Positions 1-11,990 of a stretch of 64,000 nucleotides of DNA are shown here, piece by piece. Numbering within the stretch: position 1 is the stretch's first letter; each line of letters opens with the position of its first letter. The position numbers were made by a program, and so were the translations under genes. Source of the stretch: Hyalella azteca (Eukaryota > Arthropoda > Malacostraca > Amphipoda > Hyalellidae); assembly GCF_000764305.2 (NCBI RefSeq), contig NW_025936509.1, positions 287,913 to 351,912 on the forward strand, in the 5' to 3' direction. The notes beneath the pieces are model-generated. The model searched no databases, had not been told where the DNA came from, and saw only the letters and a list, made by a program, of their open reading frames with translations.

Positions 1-16
1 GCACAACACGAGAAAC

Positions 17-367
17 CTAATACTTAATTGACTCGGAATGAAGACTATCATGTATTAGAAGTTGTTCGCTCTGGTAGGTTTGTTTGTTAAATGACTGGAG
101 TTTGGCGCTGGCAGAAAATGACAATTTGATTGATGATCCTCTAATGGATAAAAGATGGCCTCTCAGCAGGCGCATCGCACCAAGTCTCCACACCTCCTTA
201 TTAAAAGCCTTGATAAATGAGAGCTCAGTGAGGTCTCTAGCTGTGATGGTTCGTCTCCAATTCTCGTTATGGTTGGTTTTAGCGCTTCCGTTTCTACTCA
301 GGCAAATCAAACACTGCCACGGCCGGTCCAACCCTGCGGCACGTTGACGAGCGGCGGCTGTCTTCAT
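17..367 (-). CDS. unidentified 116-codon ORF
   Basis: An ATG-initiated ORF on the minus strand with a basic N-terminus and one CxxC pair (WQCLICLS) near residues 17-24, followed by a mixed polar region. I recognise no domain. It may be a fragment of a mobile-element ORF or chance; no splice signals or second zinc ligand pair support it further. It lies at the window edge and has no informative neighbour. Confidence 0.15.
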   Translation of the reverse strand: MKTAAARQRAAGLDRPWQCLICLSRNGSAKTNHNENWRRTITARDLTELSFIKAFNKEVWRLGAMRLLRGHLLSIRGSSIKLSFSASAKLQSFNKQTYQSEQLLIHDSLHSESIKY

Positions 368-2429
368 GATGACGTAATTTTTAAATATTTAACTTTACGA
401 CCGAGTCGGAAACGACCGATCGGCATAAAAAAGTAAGAACACGACTTCTCAATATCAAAACTACGTATAGTATAAGGCAGTGACGTAGAAAGACAGATAA
501 GAGATTTCGGTAAGGTAACTTCTGTAATATGTATAAATCGCGGAAAAAATTCGAGTGTTACGTTTTGGCGCCGTTTGAATTCCATTTAATATCTTCGCAC
601 ATGATCAATGACAAGAAAAACATGACAAGAAAAACTAAATAGGGAGCAAGCTTTGCGTATTAAGTAGTTTGTTCTAAATAGTGGCAATTCTGATACACTT
701 CACAGGTGTATCTTATACTTGAATCAGCATTCAATCATGGTTTCGCGGGAAATTGAATCGACAGAATCGACAATAACTAGAGGCAAGCACAAATTAACAT
801 AGGTGAATGTTTTGGTTTTAATTTAAGATAAACATATAAAATAACATTCATAAATTATTCAATCTTATTTTGATGCTTGATTAATGGCTTACAAGGAATT
901 AAATAATTCTCAGGATTCGCAGTCTGATCTCTCATGATCAGACGCAATCGAGGCTGGCCTCAGAATTGCCTATCATTTTCAGAAATTCTCCGAAACGCAG
1001 AACCGTATTCATTGTTGCTCCTTTCTACTCGCAAGATGATTTGCAGATGTTTTATATCCATTGGTGGCAATGAAGAGGATAAGTTGACGGGTGATTAATT
1101 ACCAATTGCATCAATAGCGCATTTCTGGAGCACCCGTTTGAAAAAGGAGCTCATCAGTTTCACGAAACCAGAAGCAATTAATCGCTTGGCAGAGAGACTG
1201 TCAATTGCCAGACGGTATTTGAATGCGATCATTTGAGATTCTTCGCAAAAGAATGGCACAAGCATGGTGCAAATCATTGGCAAAGTGGCCAAGCCTGGAC
1301 CACGAGGGTAGAGAACAAAGCGGGCGCGTCACAATGGCACAGCGAGAGCCTGCCATGCCTATGGCGGGCGCCGTGGGAGGCCTACAGACCCATGATGAGA
1401 TCAGACCCAAATTGTGGGGCCATTTCAACGGTTACTTCTCGATCCCCATGCTAAAACACTCCGTCTTTGATTCATGGAGTTTTGAATGCGCAGATGCCTC
1501 TCAATGTAATGGATTAACCATACTTTCATTTTTAGCAATTACTGCTTAAATAAACATTAAATATGAAACATTATTCATTACGATATACTAGCATATAAAC
1601 CTTGATCGATCAATTTTGCTACGTACATTTTAATGCTGCAACAAAAAATTCCAAGCAACACTTATTTAGTACTAAACATAACTTTTCAAGTGTGTATAAG
1701 AAAGAATCGCTCAATTAATCAAACATTGGAAGAATAGCTAATAGAGATCCACAAAATCGGTGATCGGTGAGGGGTTGTAGGATGCCTGTTGAACTAATGA
1801 TGTAACTTAACTTAATGGAATTTATAAAACAACAGTTTTGTGTGTTGGCATGAAATTTGTGAAGTCAGATTAATTAAATGTATTTTCTTGTGATTTGTTT
1901 TAATTTTCTCTCTATTGTGTCATCACTTAGTGATTTTTTAAAAATTTAAGCACCTCTAAGAAAACAGTTCTAGACAAGAAAATTCCCTGTATTTGCTATG
2001 ATCAAACATTTTATTACTTCTTTTCATGTGTGTGTTAACTTTTATGTACAGTAGCTCGGGTAAAATTAATGGTGTTGTGGAAATTACTAGATTTGCCAAT
2101 TAAGCGTAGAATCTGAAATAAGCTTGGTTCATGCATCTTCGATTTGTGTCTACACTGTTTGTAGGCGTCTGATAGCCGATACAATATAAAAATGATATGT
2201 GAGCAGGACAAGAAAAAAAATACGTGCTTATTGACTCAAAGTCCGATAAATCAAGCGACCTGGCACAATAGCCCCTGATACTCGGTCGAAATTTTCGACG
2301 CTGTGTTAATATTTCAGGTTACTCATCACGTTTGCTTCTATGCATTGAACGCACTCATAAACCCTATCTGGTATCAATCGTGGGATTCGCCCACGTCAAT
2401 TGGAACATGAGCTTTCCTTTTATCTTCAG

Positions 2430-2526
2430 TGGGCATTAAAATTCTGCCTGGTAATGCCCAGGAGCCGTGCGTGTTGGCTCAGGACTTCAGAGACGATCCA
2501 GACCACCCGCATGTTCGCGATCAAAG
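2430..2526 (+). CDS. possible isolated internal exon
   Basis: A pyrimidine-rich tract ending in TTATCTTCAG precedes 2430, and AAAG|GTGG gives a possible donor at 2527. The open frame between reads GIKILPGNAQEPCVLAQDF and onward, rich in Asp/His/Arg, without low complexity. No upstream or downstream partner exon was found, so this is a splice-signal-based guess. It could equally be part of an unrecognised repeat. Confidence 0.2.
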
Positions 2527-3470
2527 GTGGACGGCCAGCGCGTATCGTAGCTACAAGCTAAATCTTGAAAATTTAATTAAACATCATCTGTGTACGATAT
2601 GCTCTGTCTTATAAGTATATAATATTAGGATCATTTATAAGACAGGTTTCAGTTTCTTATGAAAAATTCCATAATTTCACTACCCGTTAAGCGTTTATCT
2701 TCGGTATCGTTCTACAATCATGAATAACATCCCATATATAAGTTTGCCTTATCCAAAGAGTTTTCAAATTAGTACATTTGCTTGATATTAAATTTTCAAT
2801 AATGCGAAATTATCTGAATTTCAAATCAAGGTACTGGAGAAGCTCTCCAGCTGATGAGACAAACCCACCTTACCCCATCTTGCCCACCATTTGCCTGATG
2901 CCAAATTTTATATGATACTGCAAGACTCCTCATTAACCACATCCGGCGCAGGGCAGCACTTAGCGGTGTTCGAGAGCTCTGAAGCTAAACACCAATTGGC
3001 TTGCTATCGTCTAATGAGGTTCCTTGACGGCTTGACAAGCCGTATTGAGACGTACTCCTGACAGCTAAATTTCATCTGAGATCTTAGCTATGATCCGTAG
3101 AAGCAGCGAGCGTTGAGGTCTCTGTGTCTCAAATGATGGCGTAATGATGGTAGCTAAATTTTGTAGCCAGCGATCTGTAATCGTTTCCGCCAAACGGGAG
3201 CGCTTCATGAGAGTTAAACGCCGCTCATGCACAAACTAATGGATCCCTATGAGCCCATTTACTGACTTCCAGTTGTTTAGGCAATAAATTCCGTAAGCTA
3301 TATGTTGAAAATCAACAGCGTAATTATAAGCTCGCTTGAAGATTCAACTGGAGACAATGTTAAGTTTCGACCGAGAAATATCAAATTTTTCGTTTGCACA
3401 GTAAGCGTCGAAGAAAACATGCACCAGAATTGATTATATACTCACATTTGCAATGACACAAATTACTCAA

Positions 3471-3493
3471 CACACACACACACAAAAAAAAAG
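3471..3493. repeat. short (CA)n/(A)n run
   Basis: A run of CA dinucleotides passes directly into about nine A residues. It is a simple sequence repeat. Confidence 0.9.
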
Positions 3494-4099
3494 ATGAGAT
3501 GAGTTCAAACTCCTTATTTCAGTCAAAGCGTTTGTAAACAATTGTATATTTGATATCATTGCTCTGCTCCAGCGGCATTCAGCGTGGTTCGGCTGTAAAA
3601 GAATCATTGTGCGTATATATAAGAAAGCTTGGCAAAAATATTCGCTATGAAGAATATGGACAAACTAATGAGTTGCCTCTACAGATGATGAAGAAATTCG
3701 TGGATATGTGTACAGACTCGTTATCGTTTTCACGAAATGGTGCAGGACAGAAAGAATGTTCAGGCGGAAATAAAGGTGACAACGAAAAAATTGTTCTGAA
3801 TGAAGTTATTAAATGGGAATAATTTAGCCCCAGACATAGAGAAAATATACGAGACAGATATAAAAGGAGACGTAAGGAACCGCCCGACTCATTAATCTCC
3901 CACGATCAATAAAGTACCTCAAACACTAAAATAGATCGGAAAACATAAAGAATTAAAATTTAAAAATAAATTAATCTTGCGAAAACTCGCAACCTTATCG
4001 TAAGCGATTTACCTCAAAGAACCACTGGCAACGTAGCTCTGCTTTATATTGTTTACCATGAAATAATAGTAATGTCAGCATTGTTGATCAGGCTACTAG

Positions 4100-4295
4100 G
4101 CCTGTCACAGAATCTGAACGTATCAGAATTTTCACAGCTTGTTGCGGGTTTCGAACAGGCAGTTCACTGCTCCAACACCCGCAGTGCTTTTCCGCTTGGC
4201 CAGTGGCCAGTTTCCACAGGAAGAAGGGATCGAACTCACAACTCACTGCCAACTCATCTTGTGCTCTGAACTTTATCACTGGGCCTCACCAGTGG
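4100..4295 (-). mobile_element. tRNA-derived SINE-like sequence
   Basis: Read on the minus strand, GAGTTCGATCCC (4224-4236) matches an RNA polymerase III B box. GGCCCAGTGATA, about 45 bases upstream near 4274-4285, resembles an A box. The spacing suits a tRNA-like promoter. The 3' part contains a 'gaaactggccactggcc' segment. The tail is not clear, so the borders are approximate. Confidence 0.45.
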
Positions 4296-4846
4296 TTACA
4301 GATGCAACTTGCCAGTTTGGCCTTATCTTCTGCAAAAAATTTCGAACATTTCTGAAAAGTTTCCATTTGAGTGCTCTACTTACTATTCTCGAGGCATTTT
4401 CTTTATACAGAGTCTGCAGACATAAGCGGGGGAGTAACTTTCGCGAGTAAATATTGCAAAACTGTTCTTTACTTGTTATTTAGGAAGTGGTTTTGACTGG
4501 CATCACTCACCGTCCGTGGATGAATCATCATTGTAATTCTGAATTCTAGCGCAAGGTGTTTAGCTCGTCGCAAAGAATCTTCAATAAAGATATATCAATC
4601 GAATGGAATTGGGCTCATATTAAGTGCGGTGAAGTATGAATGCCCTTGAAAAGATGTTACAACATGCCGGTGCCAAGGTAGTTGATTGAATTCTGCACAG
4701 TGATGGATGTACATCAAAGAACGGTCTTCAAGGATACCTAGATCCTCTTGCACTAAGGATTGCGTAAAGGCGCCAGTACACAGACGCCAGTAGCTCCGTC
4801 TGCTTAAAAAATATATATATGTTCAGATTTGAAATGCCCAGCACCA

Positions 4847-5435
4847 TATCGAACTCGGTGGAAGTCTAGTAGCTACTTCAAACTATTGTCAGTCATGAAA
4901 AGATCCGGTCAAATGACACGATTTTAGATCTGTGAACAAGTCACGAAAAGTACAAGAATCGGCGACAGGCCACATCAGAACGGGTCGCCTGCCGAAGACC
5001 ACCACTGCCCTGGATGTAATGGACCATCATGATTCCTGCCTTCCGGAACGTAGCCTTCAACACTTCAAGCCGTCCGTATTTAGGCCGTGCGTCGAACCAG
5101 CCCTCGGTCGAACGGCCACTTGTCGAAGGACGATAAATTTTGGAACATAACTATGCTATCTGAAACCTAACCTCAGATGCGGTGAACGTAAAATTACGTA
5201 ATTTAAGATGCCCGGAAGTCATATTCGATCCGCGGCCTGGTGGTGCACGGCAGGTTCTATGCAAGACCGGAGGAGGACAAAGCCGAGTGGTTCACGACTG
5301 ATTGGTGGATGTCCGGAGAGATACAAGCCGTTCGATTCATGGCTTATTGGTGCACAAATTTGGTGATGCACGGCTGCGCTCCCATCAGGCCTACACTTCA
5401 GCGGCGAGATCACTATGTTATGTTATTTTATGATC
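4847..5435 (+). mobile_element. CR1-type LINE, 3' end, interrupted
   Basis: 4847-4978 matches, on the opposite strand, the CR1 3' untranslated region seen at 37313-37488 and 47826-47976, including AAAGATCCGGTCAAATGACA. The match stops at CATCAG (4973-4978) and resumes at CATCAG (5383-5388) with GCCTACACTTCAG and the family's terminal TATGTTATGTT tail near 5413-5425. This is a 5'-truncated copy containing only 3' UTR and tail, split by the insertion listed next. Confidence 0.75.
4979..5382. mobile_element. 404-bp insertion in the CR1 tail, flanked by a 6-bp direct repeat
   Basis: The inserted sequence separates two parts of one CR1 tail that are contiguous in the other copies of this window. 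CATCAG is present at both edges, as expected for a 6-bp target-site duplication. I see no terminal inverted repeat and no transposase. The insert is more GC-rich than its surroundings. A long-range duplication (filler DNA) is an alternative. Confidence 0.55.
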
Positions 5436-5534
5436 TACACAGAGCTTATTTGCATCGTGGTAGAAGGAAGACGTGTGTCAGTGCTTTCCTACTTGTACAT
5501 CTTTTAGAAGTGCTATTCATCCCAGCCAGGTGAA

Positions 5535-6637
5535 ATGGCAGCGAACTCTGAATCAGCTGATCTTATAGACCCTGGTGCGCATGAGAAAGAGCTGTTGAAA
5601 ACTCACATGCCCACGGATTCTCAAATCCGTCATTTTTGTGAGGAAGAAGTCAGCCACCACGCCCCAAATCTAAATACAGCTAGAAGGAAACGCAAGGGTG
5701 AGGGAACTGTTAGAGATGGAAATAGTTCGCATAAGCGCCAAAACGTCCAGTTTCTCCAGAACAGCCTTGTAGACTTGGGTCAAACACCTACGAACCCAGT
5801 AGAACCAATTTCTGCACAAGAAGAAGAAAGTGCAGTTCCATAAGACAATGATGCCAACGCCAGGATAATTCTCATCCGACCTGCAACCGAAGATGCAAGA
5901 AAAATGTTAACTTCACCTGAACAACTTTGCCTAGCCTTGGAAGCCCCACCATTCAATTTACACAATTGATATTAAAGATGTGCGAGTAAACCGGCGTAAA
6001 GGACTGGTTGCAGTGGAGCTTGACAGATACCATACCATGTAGCAAGCATCAACTCACTGTTGCAGCTGACCCAACTTGAGGCTTGGCCAGCCACAAGTAC
6101 CCAACCAAATCAAGCCAAATTTTGCTATGGAGTTATTGGTCCTATTGAAGTCAATGCTGATACCAGCACCCTGCTAAGAAGAGTAGACTCCTACAGCTCA
6201 AGCAAGCTTGTGCAGATAGAGAGACTCAGCAGAACAGTTGATGGTAAAAGAGTTCCATCAACTTCAGTTCGAGTGGTTTTTGAGAGCCGGGATTTTCCTA
6301 CAAAAATTAAAATTGGATACCTCTCTTACTCGATTAGAGCTTACGAATTCCCACCGTTGCAGTGCTATCGCTGTCAGCGATTTAAGCACTCTGCTAACCT
6401 AATGGATGCACAAGCAAGATGAGGTGTCTAGTCTGCGCTGAGGAGCATCACTTCAGCACTTGTCAAAGCATGGTTTTCAAATGTGCCAATTGTGGCGGGC
6501 CCCACAGGGCTAACTCACCTGAGTGTGATTTGGCTCCAAAGCGTACTGGAAGAGTTAATCGGGATGCCTCTAAGGTAAGGGCCGTAGGTGTGCCCGGGGG
6601 AAGGGAGTGCTTTGTGGTGTTAGCTGCCTCGGGCTGA
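5535..6637 (+). pseudogene. LINE ORF1 (gag-like) with CCHC zinc knuckles
   Basis: The nucleic-acid-binding ORF1 of the I-clade element. An acidic/basic N-terminus (5535-5843) ends at a stop, and the frame resumes at 6060. The conserved block includes RAYEFPPLQCYRCQRFKHSA at about 6331-6390, then CLVCAEEHHFSTC and CANCGGPHRANSPEC, giving three Cys/His knuckles as in I and Jockey ORF1 proteins. One frameshift lies near 6419, just before the second knuckle. In living elements this protein packages the RNA; here it is broken by at least two lesions. Confidence 0.8.
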
Positions 6638-6827
6638 TCGGGGGCGGCATGCGAGTGTTGGCACTTGGCAGATGTTCATCATGGGTTGGACAGTCCAGGT
6701 CAAGTGACTGGATCTTTGTCGTATAGCCAGGTTGTTGAAAATTTAGAAATAGTCCAGTGTCTTCGAATACTTCTCGCCATTTTTATCACAGTTCACGTTC
6801 AGTGATGTTCCACTGCCAGCTGATTTC

Positions 6828-7636
6828 ATGTTTCGTTTAACTAAGTGTCTTGCTGATTTGTCATCTCTTTCTCTGCATCAAGAATCTCCTCTAAAGTGTC
6901 GTTCACTGATTACTGCTGCAGTTCATAAGCATTTTAGTGATGTTTTGACTATCTCAAATCTGTCTGCACCCAAATCTGCATATGTATTTGCTCCTACTTA
7001 TTGGAACGTCTTGATGATCATCCTGTTACTACCTCTGATTGTGCTGTTGTTGCTCCTGCTGATTGTCCTGTTGTTGCTCCTGCTGATTGTCCTGTTGTTG
7101 CTCCTGCTGATTGTCCTGTTGTTGCTCCTGCTGATTGTCCTATTGTTGCTCCTGCTGAATGTGCTGTTGTTGCTTCTGCTAACCATGATGTTGTTGCTAG
7201 TGGGATAAGCTCTCCAACTCCAGATGAAGTATGTTCGATTGGTGATGAGTTTGGATCTGGTCTTGAAAATTTTAAATTGGTTTCAAATTCAGACATGTCT
7301 GGGGAAGATATTGCATCTGGTAAGGAGTGGGTATCTGTAGTTCCTGGAAGACGTGATGGTCTGAATGGTGTCAGTTTTTTGTCTGCTTCATCAACAAAAT
7401 CCAGTTCATCCATAAACTTGGCTTGTTCATATTTTCCTGTACCAAAATGGAAGCCCACTTTTGAAACATTGCAAAAACTGCCTGGACACCTATCCCTCCC
7501 TAGCTTGGTTCAACCGGTTTCGGTTGATGAGGTGGCTGATGGGGTGACTTCATGCATTTTTAGAGCTGCAGCTGACTGTATTACACGGACAAGTGGCAAG
7601 CTTCTAAATCGGCGGACTTCTCCTTTGGTGGAATGA
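6828..7636 (+). pseudogene. LINE ORF1 end fused to endonuclease/RT linker
   Basis: The frame opened at 7001 runs through a Cys-Pro-Val-Val-Ala-Pro-Ala-Asp repeat, a Ser-rich stretch, and then PVSVDEVADGVTSCIFRAAA, which resembles the segment just after the endonuclease in I-type ORF2. No endonuclease catalytic motif is seen between these parts, so about 600 bases of coding sequence seem to be deleted near 7440-7480, joining ORF1 to the post-endonuclease linker. Confidence 0.55.
7037..7180 (+). repeat. 24-bp coding minisatellite, six copies
   Basis: Six consecutive 24-base units start at 7037, 7061, 7085, 7109, 7133 and 7157. They follow the pattern GATTGTCCTGTTGTTGCTCC plus TGCT, and a decayed seventh unit occupies 7181-7204. 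Each encodes (D/E)C(P/A)(V/I)VAPA in the LINE frame. Copies 2-5 are identical up to one base, indicating recent expansion or homogenisation. Confidence 0.95.
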
Positions 7637-7639
7637 AGC

Positions 7640-9415
7640 TTGTGGTGGAGCAGTTAGGAGCAGACACCGTGCTCGTCGAGCACTGGAGAGGCACCCCACT
7701 CCAGCCAATCTCATTGAATATAAGCGCTGTCAAGCTTTGGCTAGGAATTGTATCTTCAAAAGAAAGCGCAATTACAAAAGGGAAATCCTATCCACAATAA
7801 CTTACAAAACACCTATTGGCGTTGCATGGCGCAAAATTAAACTGTTACGATCAAGACTCACCCTGCCCCTGTACCCAATTATTGAAAACAGGCAGTTATT
7901 GAGCATTACCCTTGCCAAGGCAAACTTATACTGTCGTAACTTTGAGGCTGTGTCAGAGAGTGGTGACCTGCAAACCCCTGCGGATCTGAATAGGGTCATT
8001 GTTGGAAGCTGGGCTGGAACTGGATACTATAACCCCAGCAGGCATCCGACGTTGAAACAACGTTGATTGTTGGTTGATTTCAGGTTGAAATGTTGAACAA
8101 CCAAAATTAAACGTCATATCAACGTTGAAATCTGACCAACACTAGAAGGGACGTAAAACAACCTTATTTCAACGTTGAAATAACGTCGATATTGGTACGT
8201 TGAATTTTTGCTAATTTTTAAACGTTTAATCAATGTTGATTTCAGGTTGAAAGGCTGAACAACCCAAATTATACGTCCATTCAACGTCGAAATCTGACCA
8301 AAACTAGAACGGTTTTAAAACAACCTTATTTCAACGTGGGAATAGCGTCGATATTGGTACGTTGAATGTTTACTAATTTTTAAACGTTGAATCAATGTTG
8401 ATTTCAGGTTGAAGTGCTGAACAACCAAAGTTAAACGTCATATCAACGTTGAAATCTGACCAACACTAGAAGGGACGTGAAACAACCTTATTTCAACGTT
8501 GAAATAACGTCGATATTGGTATGTTGAATTTTAATTGTAACGTCAGTACGACGTTGCATGAAAGATGTTGCTTCAATTTTCATTCTAAACCTCCTTCCAC
8601 CCCGATCTCAATGTCGTAATGCGTAGTTGATTCAACGTTGATTCAACCACCGAATGCCTGCTGGGACTGTCCTTTCACCAGGAGAGAGCTGTGTCGAGCT
8701 GTAAGGCGCATGCGAATGACTACACCAGACACGGATGAAGTAGGTACATAATAGCTTCTTAAAGGCCCTCACTGATGAACATTATGACGCACTTTTGACT
8801 CTGTACAACCAGAGTTTTCGGCTGGGCATCCTTCCAGCTTCCTGGAAGGAGGGCCTTGTACTGCCAATTCTGAAACCTGGGAACGATCCAGCTTTCCCAA
8901 CCTCGTATCGCCGTATCACGCTGTTGTCCTGTCTTGGTAAATTATTGGAACGTCTTGTCGCTGCTCGCTTGGAGTATGTGGTTGACAGTATGTCCCTTCT
9001 CTCCACAAGCCAGTGTGGTTTTCGACGTAGGTATAGCACTATGAATGTTCTGCTCCGGTTAGAGAAAGATATTCGTTCGGCTCAAGTCGCTTTTGAGGTG
9101 TGTTTAGTCGTTTATATAGATTTGCAATCTGCTTTTGACAAGGTTTGGAGAGATGGTCTGCTCTATAACTATAAGTTGGCAATGGCTGGCATTGACGGTG
9201 CGATGGCGCGTTGGCTGCATGCATATTTGATATCTCGCACTGCTTGTGTACGAGTCAATGGAATTCTGTCAGACCCCCTCCCATTTGCTGGAGTGCCTCA
9301 GGGGGCTGTTTTGAGCCCTTTACTTTTCGACCTCATGTTGATGGATATTCTTCAGCTTGGTGGAGTCAATATGCTGTTGTACGCAAATGATGTCATAATT
9401 GCTTTCGTAATTTAA
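7640..9415 (+). pseudogene. LINE reverse transcriptase, N-terminal and palm part
   Basis: 7737-8033 encodes the basic region ahead of RT (KRKRNYKREILSTITYK). After the 632-bp insertion, PFTRRELCRAVRRMRM (from about 8672) continues it. The palm follows at 8795-9415, with YIDLQSAFDKVW (RT motif A), GVPQGAVLSPLLF (motif B) and LLYANDVII. The last is the catalytic YADD box with the first Asp changed to Asn, so the enzyme is inactive even apart from the stops. The frame ends where the CR1 copy begins. Confidence 0.85.
8034..8665. mobile_element. nonautonomous DNA element with CAACGTTGA palindromes and 162-bp repeats
   Basis: Both ends read CCCAGCAGGCAT going inward, followed by imperfect copies rich in AACGTTGA, forming terminal inverted repeats. 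The interior is three copies of a 162-bp unit (anchors at 8121, 8283 and 8445), each containing several CAACGTTGA palindromes. It interrupts the LINE between codons that are adjacent in the protein family (the segment ending at about 8033 and PFTRREL). No transposase is present and I could not define a target-site duplication. Confidence 0.8.
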
Positions 9416-9463
9416 ACAAAAAGCAGTGTAGTAGAGGTGTAGCTCTGTGGGTTACAACCTTTT

Positions 9464-10069
9464 ATGGGGCCCAACAAGTTAAGTTATCAGCAGAGCACCA
9501 ATCAGCTAGAGGATCAAGTGTGGTGTGAACTTTCTCTAAAAAGCAGGAATAGCCTCCTTATAGGTGTCCTGTTACTCCTGTATAGATCACCCAACAGTTC
9601 CTCTGATAACGATAAAGTACTGAACAGTCTTCTACCAAGCATGACTTTCAGCAGGTCGCATACGTTAATCGTTGGTGACTTTAACCATCCAGAAATAGAC
9701 TGGGCACATGAATCCTCTCCCAGTGATGAGAACCACCCTTCATCCTTGTTCATGGAGTCTGTTAACTCATTTTTATACCAGCACATCACAAAGCCAACCC
9801 ATTTTAGAGGAAATCAGACTCCAAATACTCTAGACCTGGTGTTTACTAGTGAAGAATCAATGGTAGAAGAGCTTCGCCACGAGGCTCCGTTGGGCAAAAG
9901 TCACCACCAGTCATTGTTTTTCAGTATTAAGTGCTATACAGAAAAGACGTCTCAGAAGCATGAACGTTTCACCTGTGCGAAAGGCGACTATGTTAAACTT
10001 CGTGAATCAGTGAGTGCAGCGAACATTTCAGACTGTATTATGAAAATGAATGTGGCGGAGTCTTGGTAA
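9464..10069 (+). pseudogene. CR1 endonuclease domain (C-terminal part)
   Basis: The frame contains LLLLYRSPNSSS, then VGDFNHPEIDW (the GDFN catalytic block of apurinic/apyrimidinic-like LINE endonucleases), and KPTHFRGNQTPNTLDLVFTS, which corresponds to the block carrying the catalytic Asp of TLDLV. The N-terminal catalytic Asn/Glu segments are missing, consistent with 5' truncation. A stop follows NVAESW, where the 37.4-38.2 kb copy reads through. Confidence 0.85.
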
Positions 10070-10149
10070 TTCATCAAGAACATAGATATGTCTGCAGTTG
10101 ATGTGTGTGTACCTAAGATAAAGCTCGGTGGAGTCAGAAAACACGGTGG

Positions 10150-11990
10150 ATGAACAATACGGATAAAGCAAAACTAAAGGCAAAGAAGGAAGCCTACAAA
10201 CGTTATTTACGAACTCGTAGCGATGCTGAGTATAACCTGTATGCAAAAGCTCGAAATCAGGCTAAAAAAGCTTGTTGCACCGCAATCAAAAATTTTGAAA
10301 AAGACGTTGCCAAAAACTCGAAAAAGAACCCGAAAGCCTTCTTCTTGTATGCTAGTTCGAAGTGTATGATATGGGACGGTATTGCTTCTGATGAGGGCAA
10401 GGCCAATGTTCTAAATCAGTTCTTTAGCAGCGTCTTCACAGATGAGGACTTGAACAGTATTTCAGCTATTGAGGAGCGACCAGTGGGCTCGAAGTCAACT
10501 AGTTTTGAGATACATGAAGAGGAGGTTCTCAAGCGCTTTGTCTCCCTGAATCCCAACAAGTCATCTGGATCAGACGGTTTCCACAATAGATTACTCAACG
10601 AATTAGCAACCGTCCTGGCCAGCCCCTTAACAGTATTCTTTCGAAAAACCTTGATCGGAGGGACTTTGCCGGCCGACTAGAAAGAAGCCCAAGTGACACC
10701 CCTATTCAAAAAAGGTGACAGAAGAAACCCCGGTAACTACCGTCCTGTAAGTCTCACAAGTGTTGTGTGTAACTTGTAAGGTGATGGAATCGGTTATGAG
10801 GGATAGGATTATCGATCGCTTGACTGTTAACCATCTTCTATCAGACTGTCAGCAAGGCTTCTACTGGTAGATCATGCACCATTTATCTCCTGTCTTCCTT
10901 AAATAATTGGACTCGCCTCCTGGACGAAAGGGAGCCAGTGGATGCACTGTACCTCGATTTTGCCAAGGCATTTGATAGAGTTCCGCATGAGCGGCTGTTA
11001 AGTAAAGTGAATTCTTTGGGAATAGAGGGGAATATACTCCAAATGATCAGGAATTTCCTAGTAGGATGAAGACAACGTGTCAGCATTAACGGAACCGTAT
11101 CAGACTGGGTAACTGTGCGCAGTGGCGTACCGCAAGGAAGCGTTCTTGGGCCTGTTTTGTTTGTCGCTTCCATAAACGATCTACCAGAAGTAGTGCCAAG
11201 CATGTGCTCCATGTATGCCGATGACACAAAAATTTATAATGCAGTTAAGGATGCGTCAAGTAAAATGCAACTGCAAAATGATCTTGATAGTTTAGTTGAC
11301 TGGGCTGATGCGTGGCAGCTGCGTTTCAATGCTGACATGTATAAAGTACTTCACCTTGGCAAGAACAATGAACAGCAAGCTTACAGCAAGAGAAGACGCG
11401 GTTGCAACAAAAGGGTTATGATTGAGGTCTTGGGTGGAAAAAGATCTTGGAGATTAGGTCGACTAGGAGCTAAAATTTTCTAAGCATATTGAAACGCAAG
11501 TTAAAGAATCCAATAAACTGCTTGGGCTGATCAGACGCTCCTACGATTACCTAGATATAGAAATGATGAAGCTGTTGTTCACCTCTGTCGTGCGCCCGAA
11601 CCTAGAGTTTGGAAACGTTGTGTGGTCACAGAGACTTGAAAAGGACAAAAATTTAGTAGAGAGTGTTCAAATACGTGCAACAAGCATAATTCCAGGCTCA
11701 AAGGGCAAGTCTTATGATGAAAGATTGAAGATTATGAAGCTTCCCAGTCTCCGTTATCGTCGCGTGCGTGGTGACCTCATTAAAGTATACAAGTATACTC
11801 ATGGTTTGTACAAGGTCCCAGAAGGATTACTAGAATTTGAAACAAGAACCAACACCAGGGGCCATAGCTACAAACTAAAAAACTGCGGTGCAACTTATCC
11901 ACGCGACAACGTTTCTTCTCGCTTTGAGTCACCGACATGTGGAACAGCCTCCCCGAAGATATTGTCGACGCTCCAGTATGAGCGCGTTTA
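10150..11990 (+). pseudogene. CR1 reverse transcriptase and C-terminal region
   Basis: The frame passes a Lys-rich linker (KKEAYKRYLRTRSDAEYNLY) and NPNKSSGSDGFHNRLLNELA. After a stop at 10678 it continues with LFKKGDRRNPGNYRPVSL. Motif A is LYLDFAKAFDRVPHERLL (about 10948-11001), motif B is GVPQGSVLGPVLF (about 11122-11160), and the intact MYADDTKIY box is at about 11212-11238. The C-terminal block with PSLRYRRVRGDLIKVYKYTH ends in a degenerate stretch. The catalytic box is intact, but stops and frameshifts near 10680, 10776, 11067 and 11480 disable the copy. Confidence 0.85.

Larger units (their letters stand above)
368..4099. other. AT-rich stretch with no recognisable gene
   Basis: Only short ORFs occur here (up to about 108 codons, 1223-1549) and none resembles a known family. 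The only items I could pick out are a candidate internal exon near 2430 and a short CA/A run at 3471-3493, listed separately. Confidence 0.5.

Noticed and set aside
6998..7458. Minus-strand ORFs with SRSNNRTI and GATTGQSA repeats
   Set aside because: Antisense shadows of the 24-bp gag minisatellite at 7037-7180.
8034..8665. Evenly spaced repeats considered as a CRISPR-like array
   Set aside because: Units are long (162 bp), directly tandem and diverged, with no unique spacers, and lie between transposon-type inverted ends in an animal genome.
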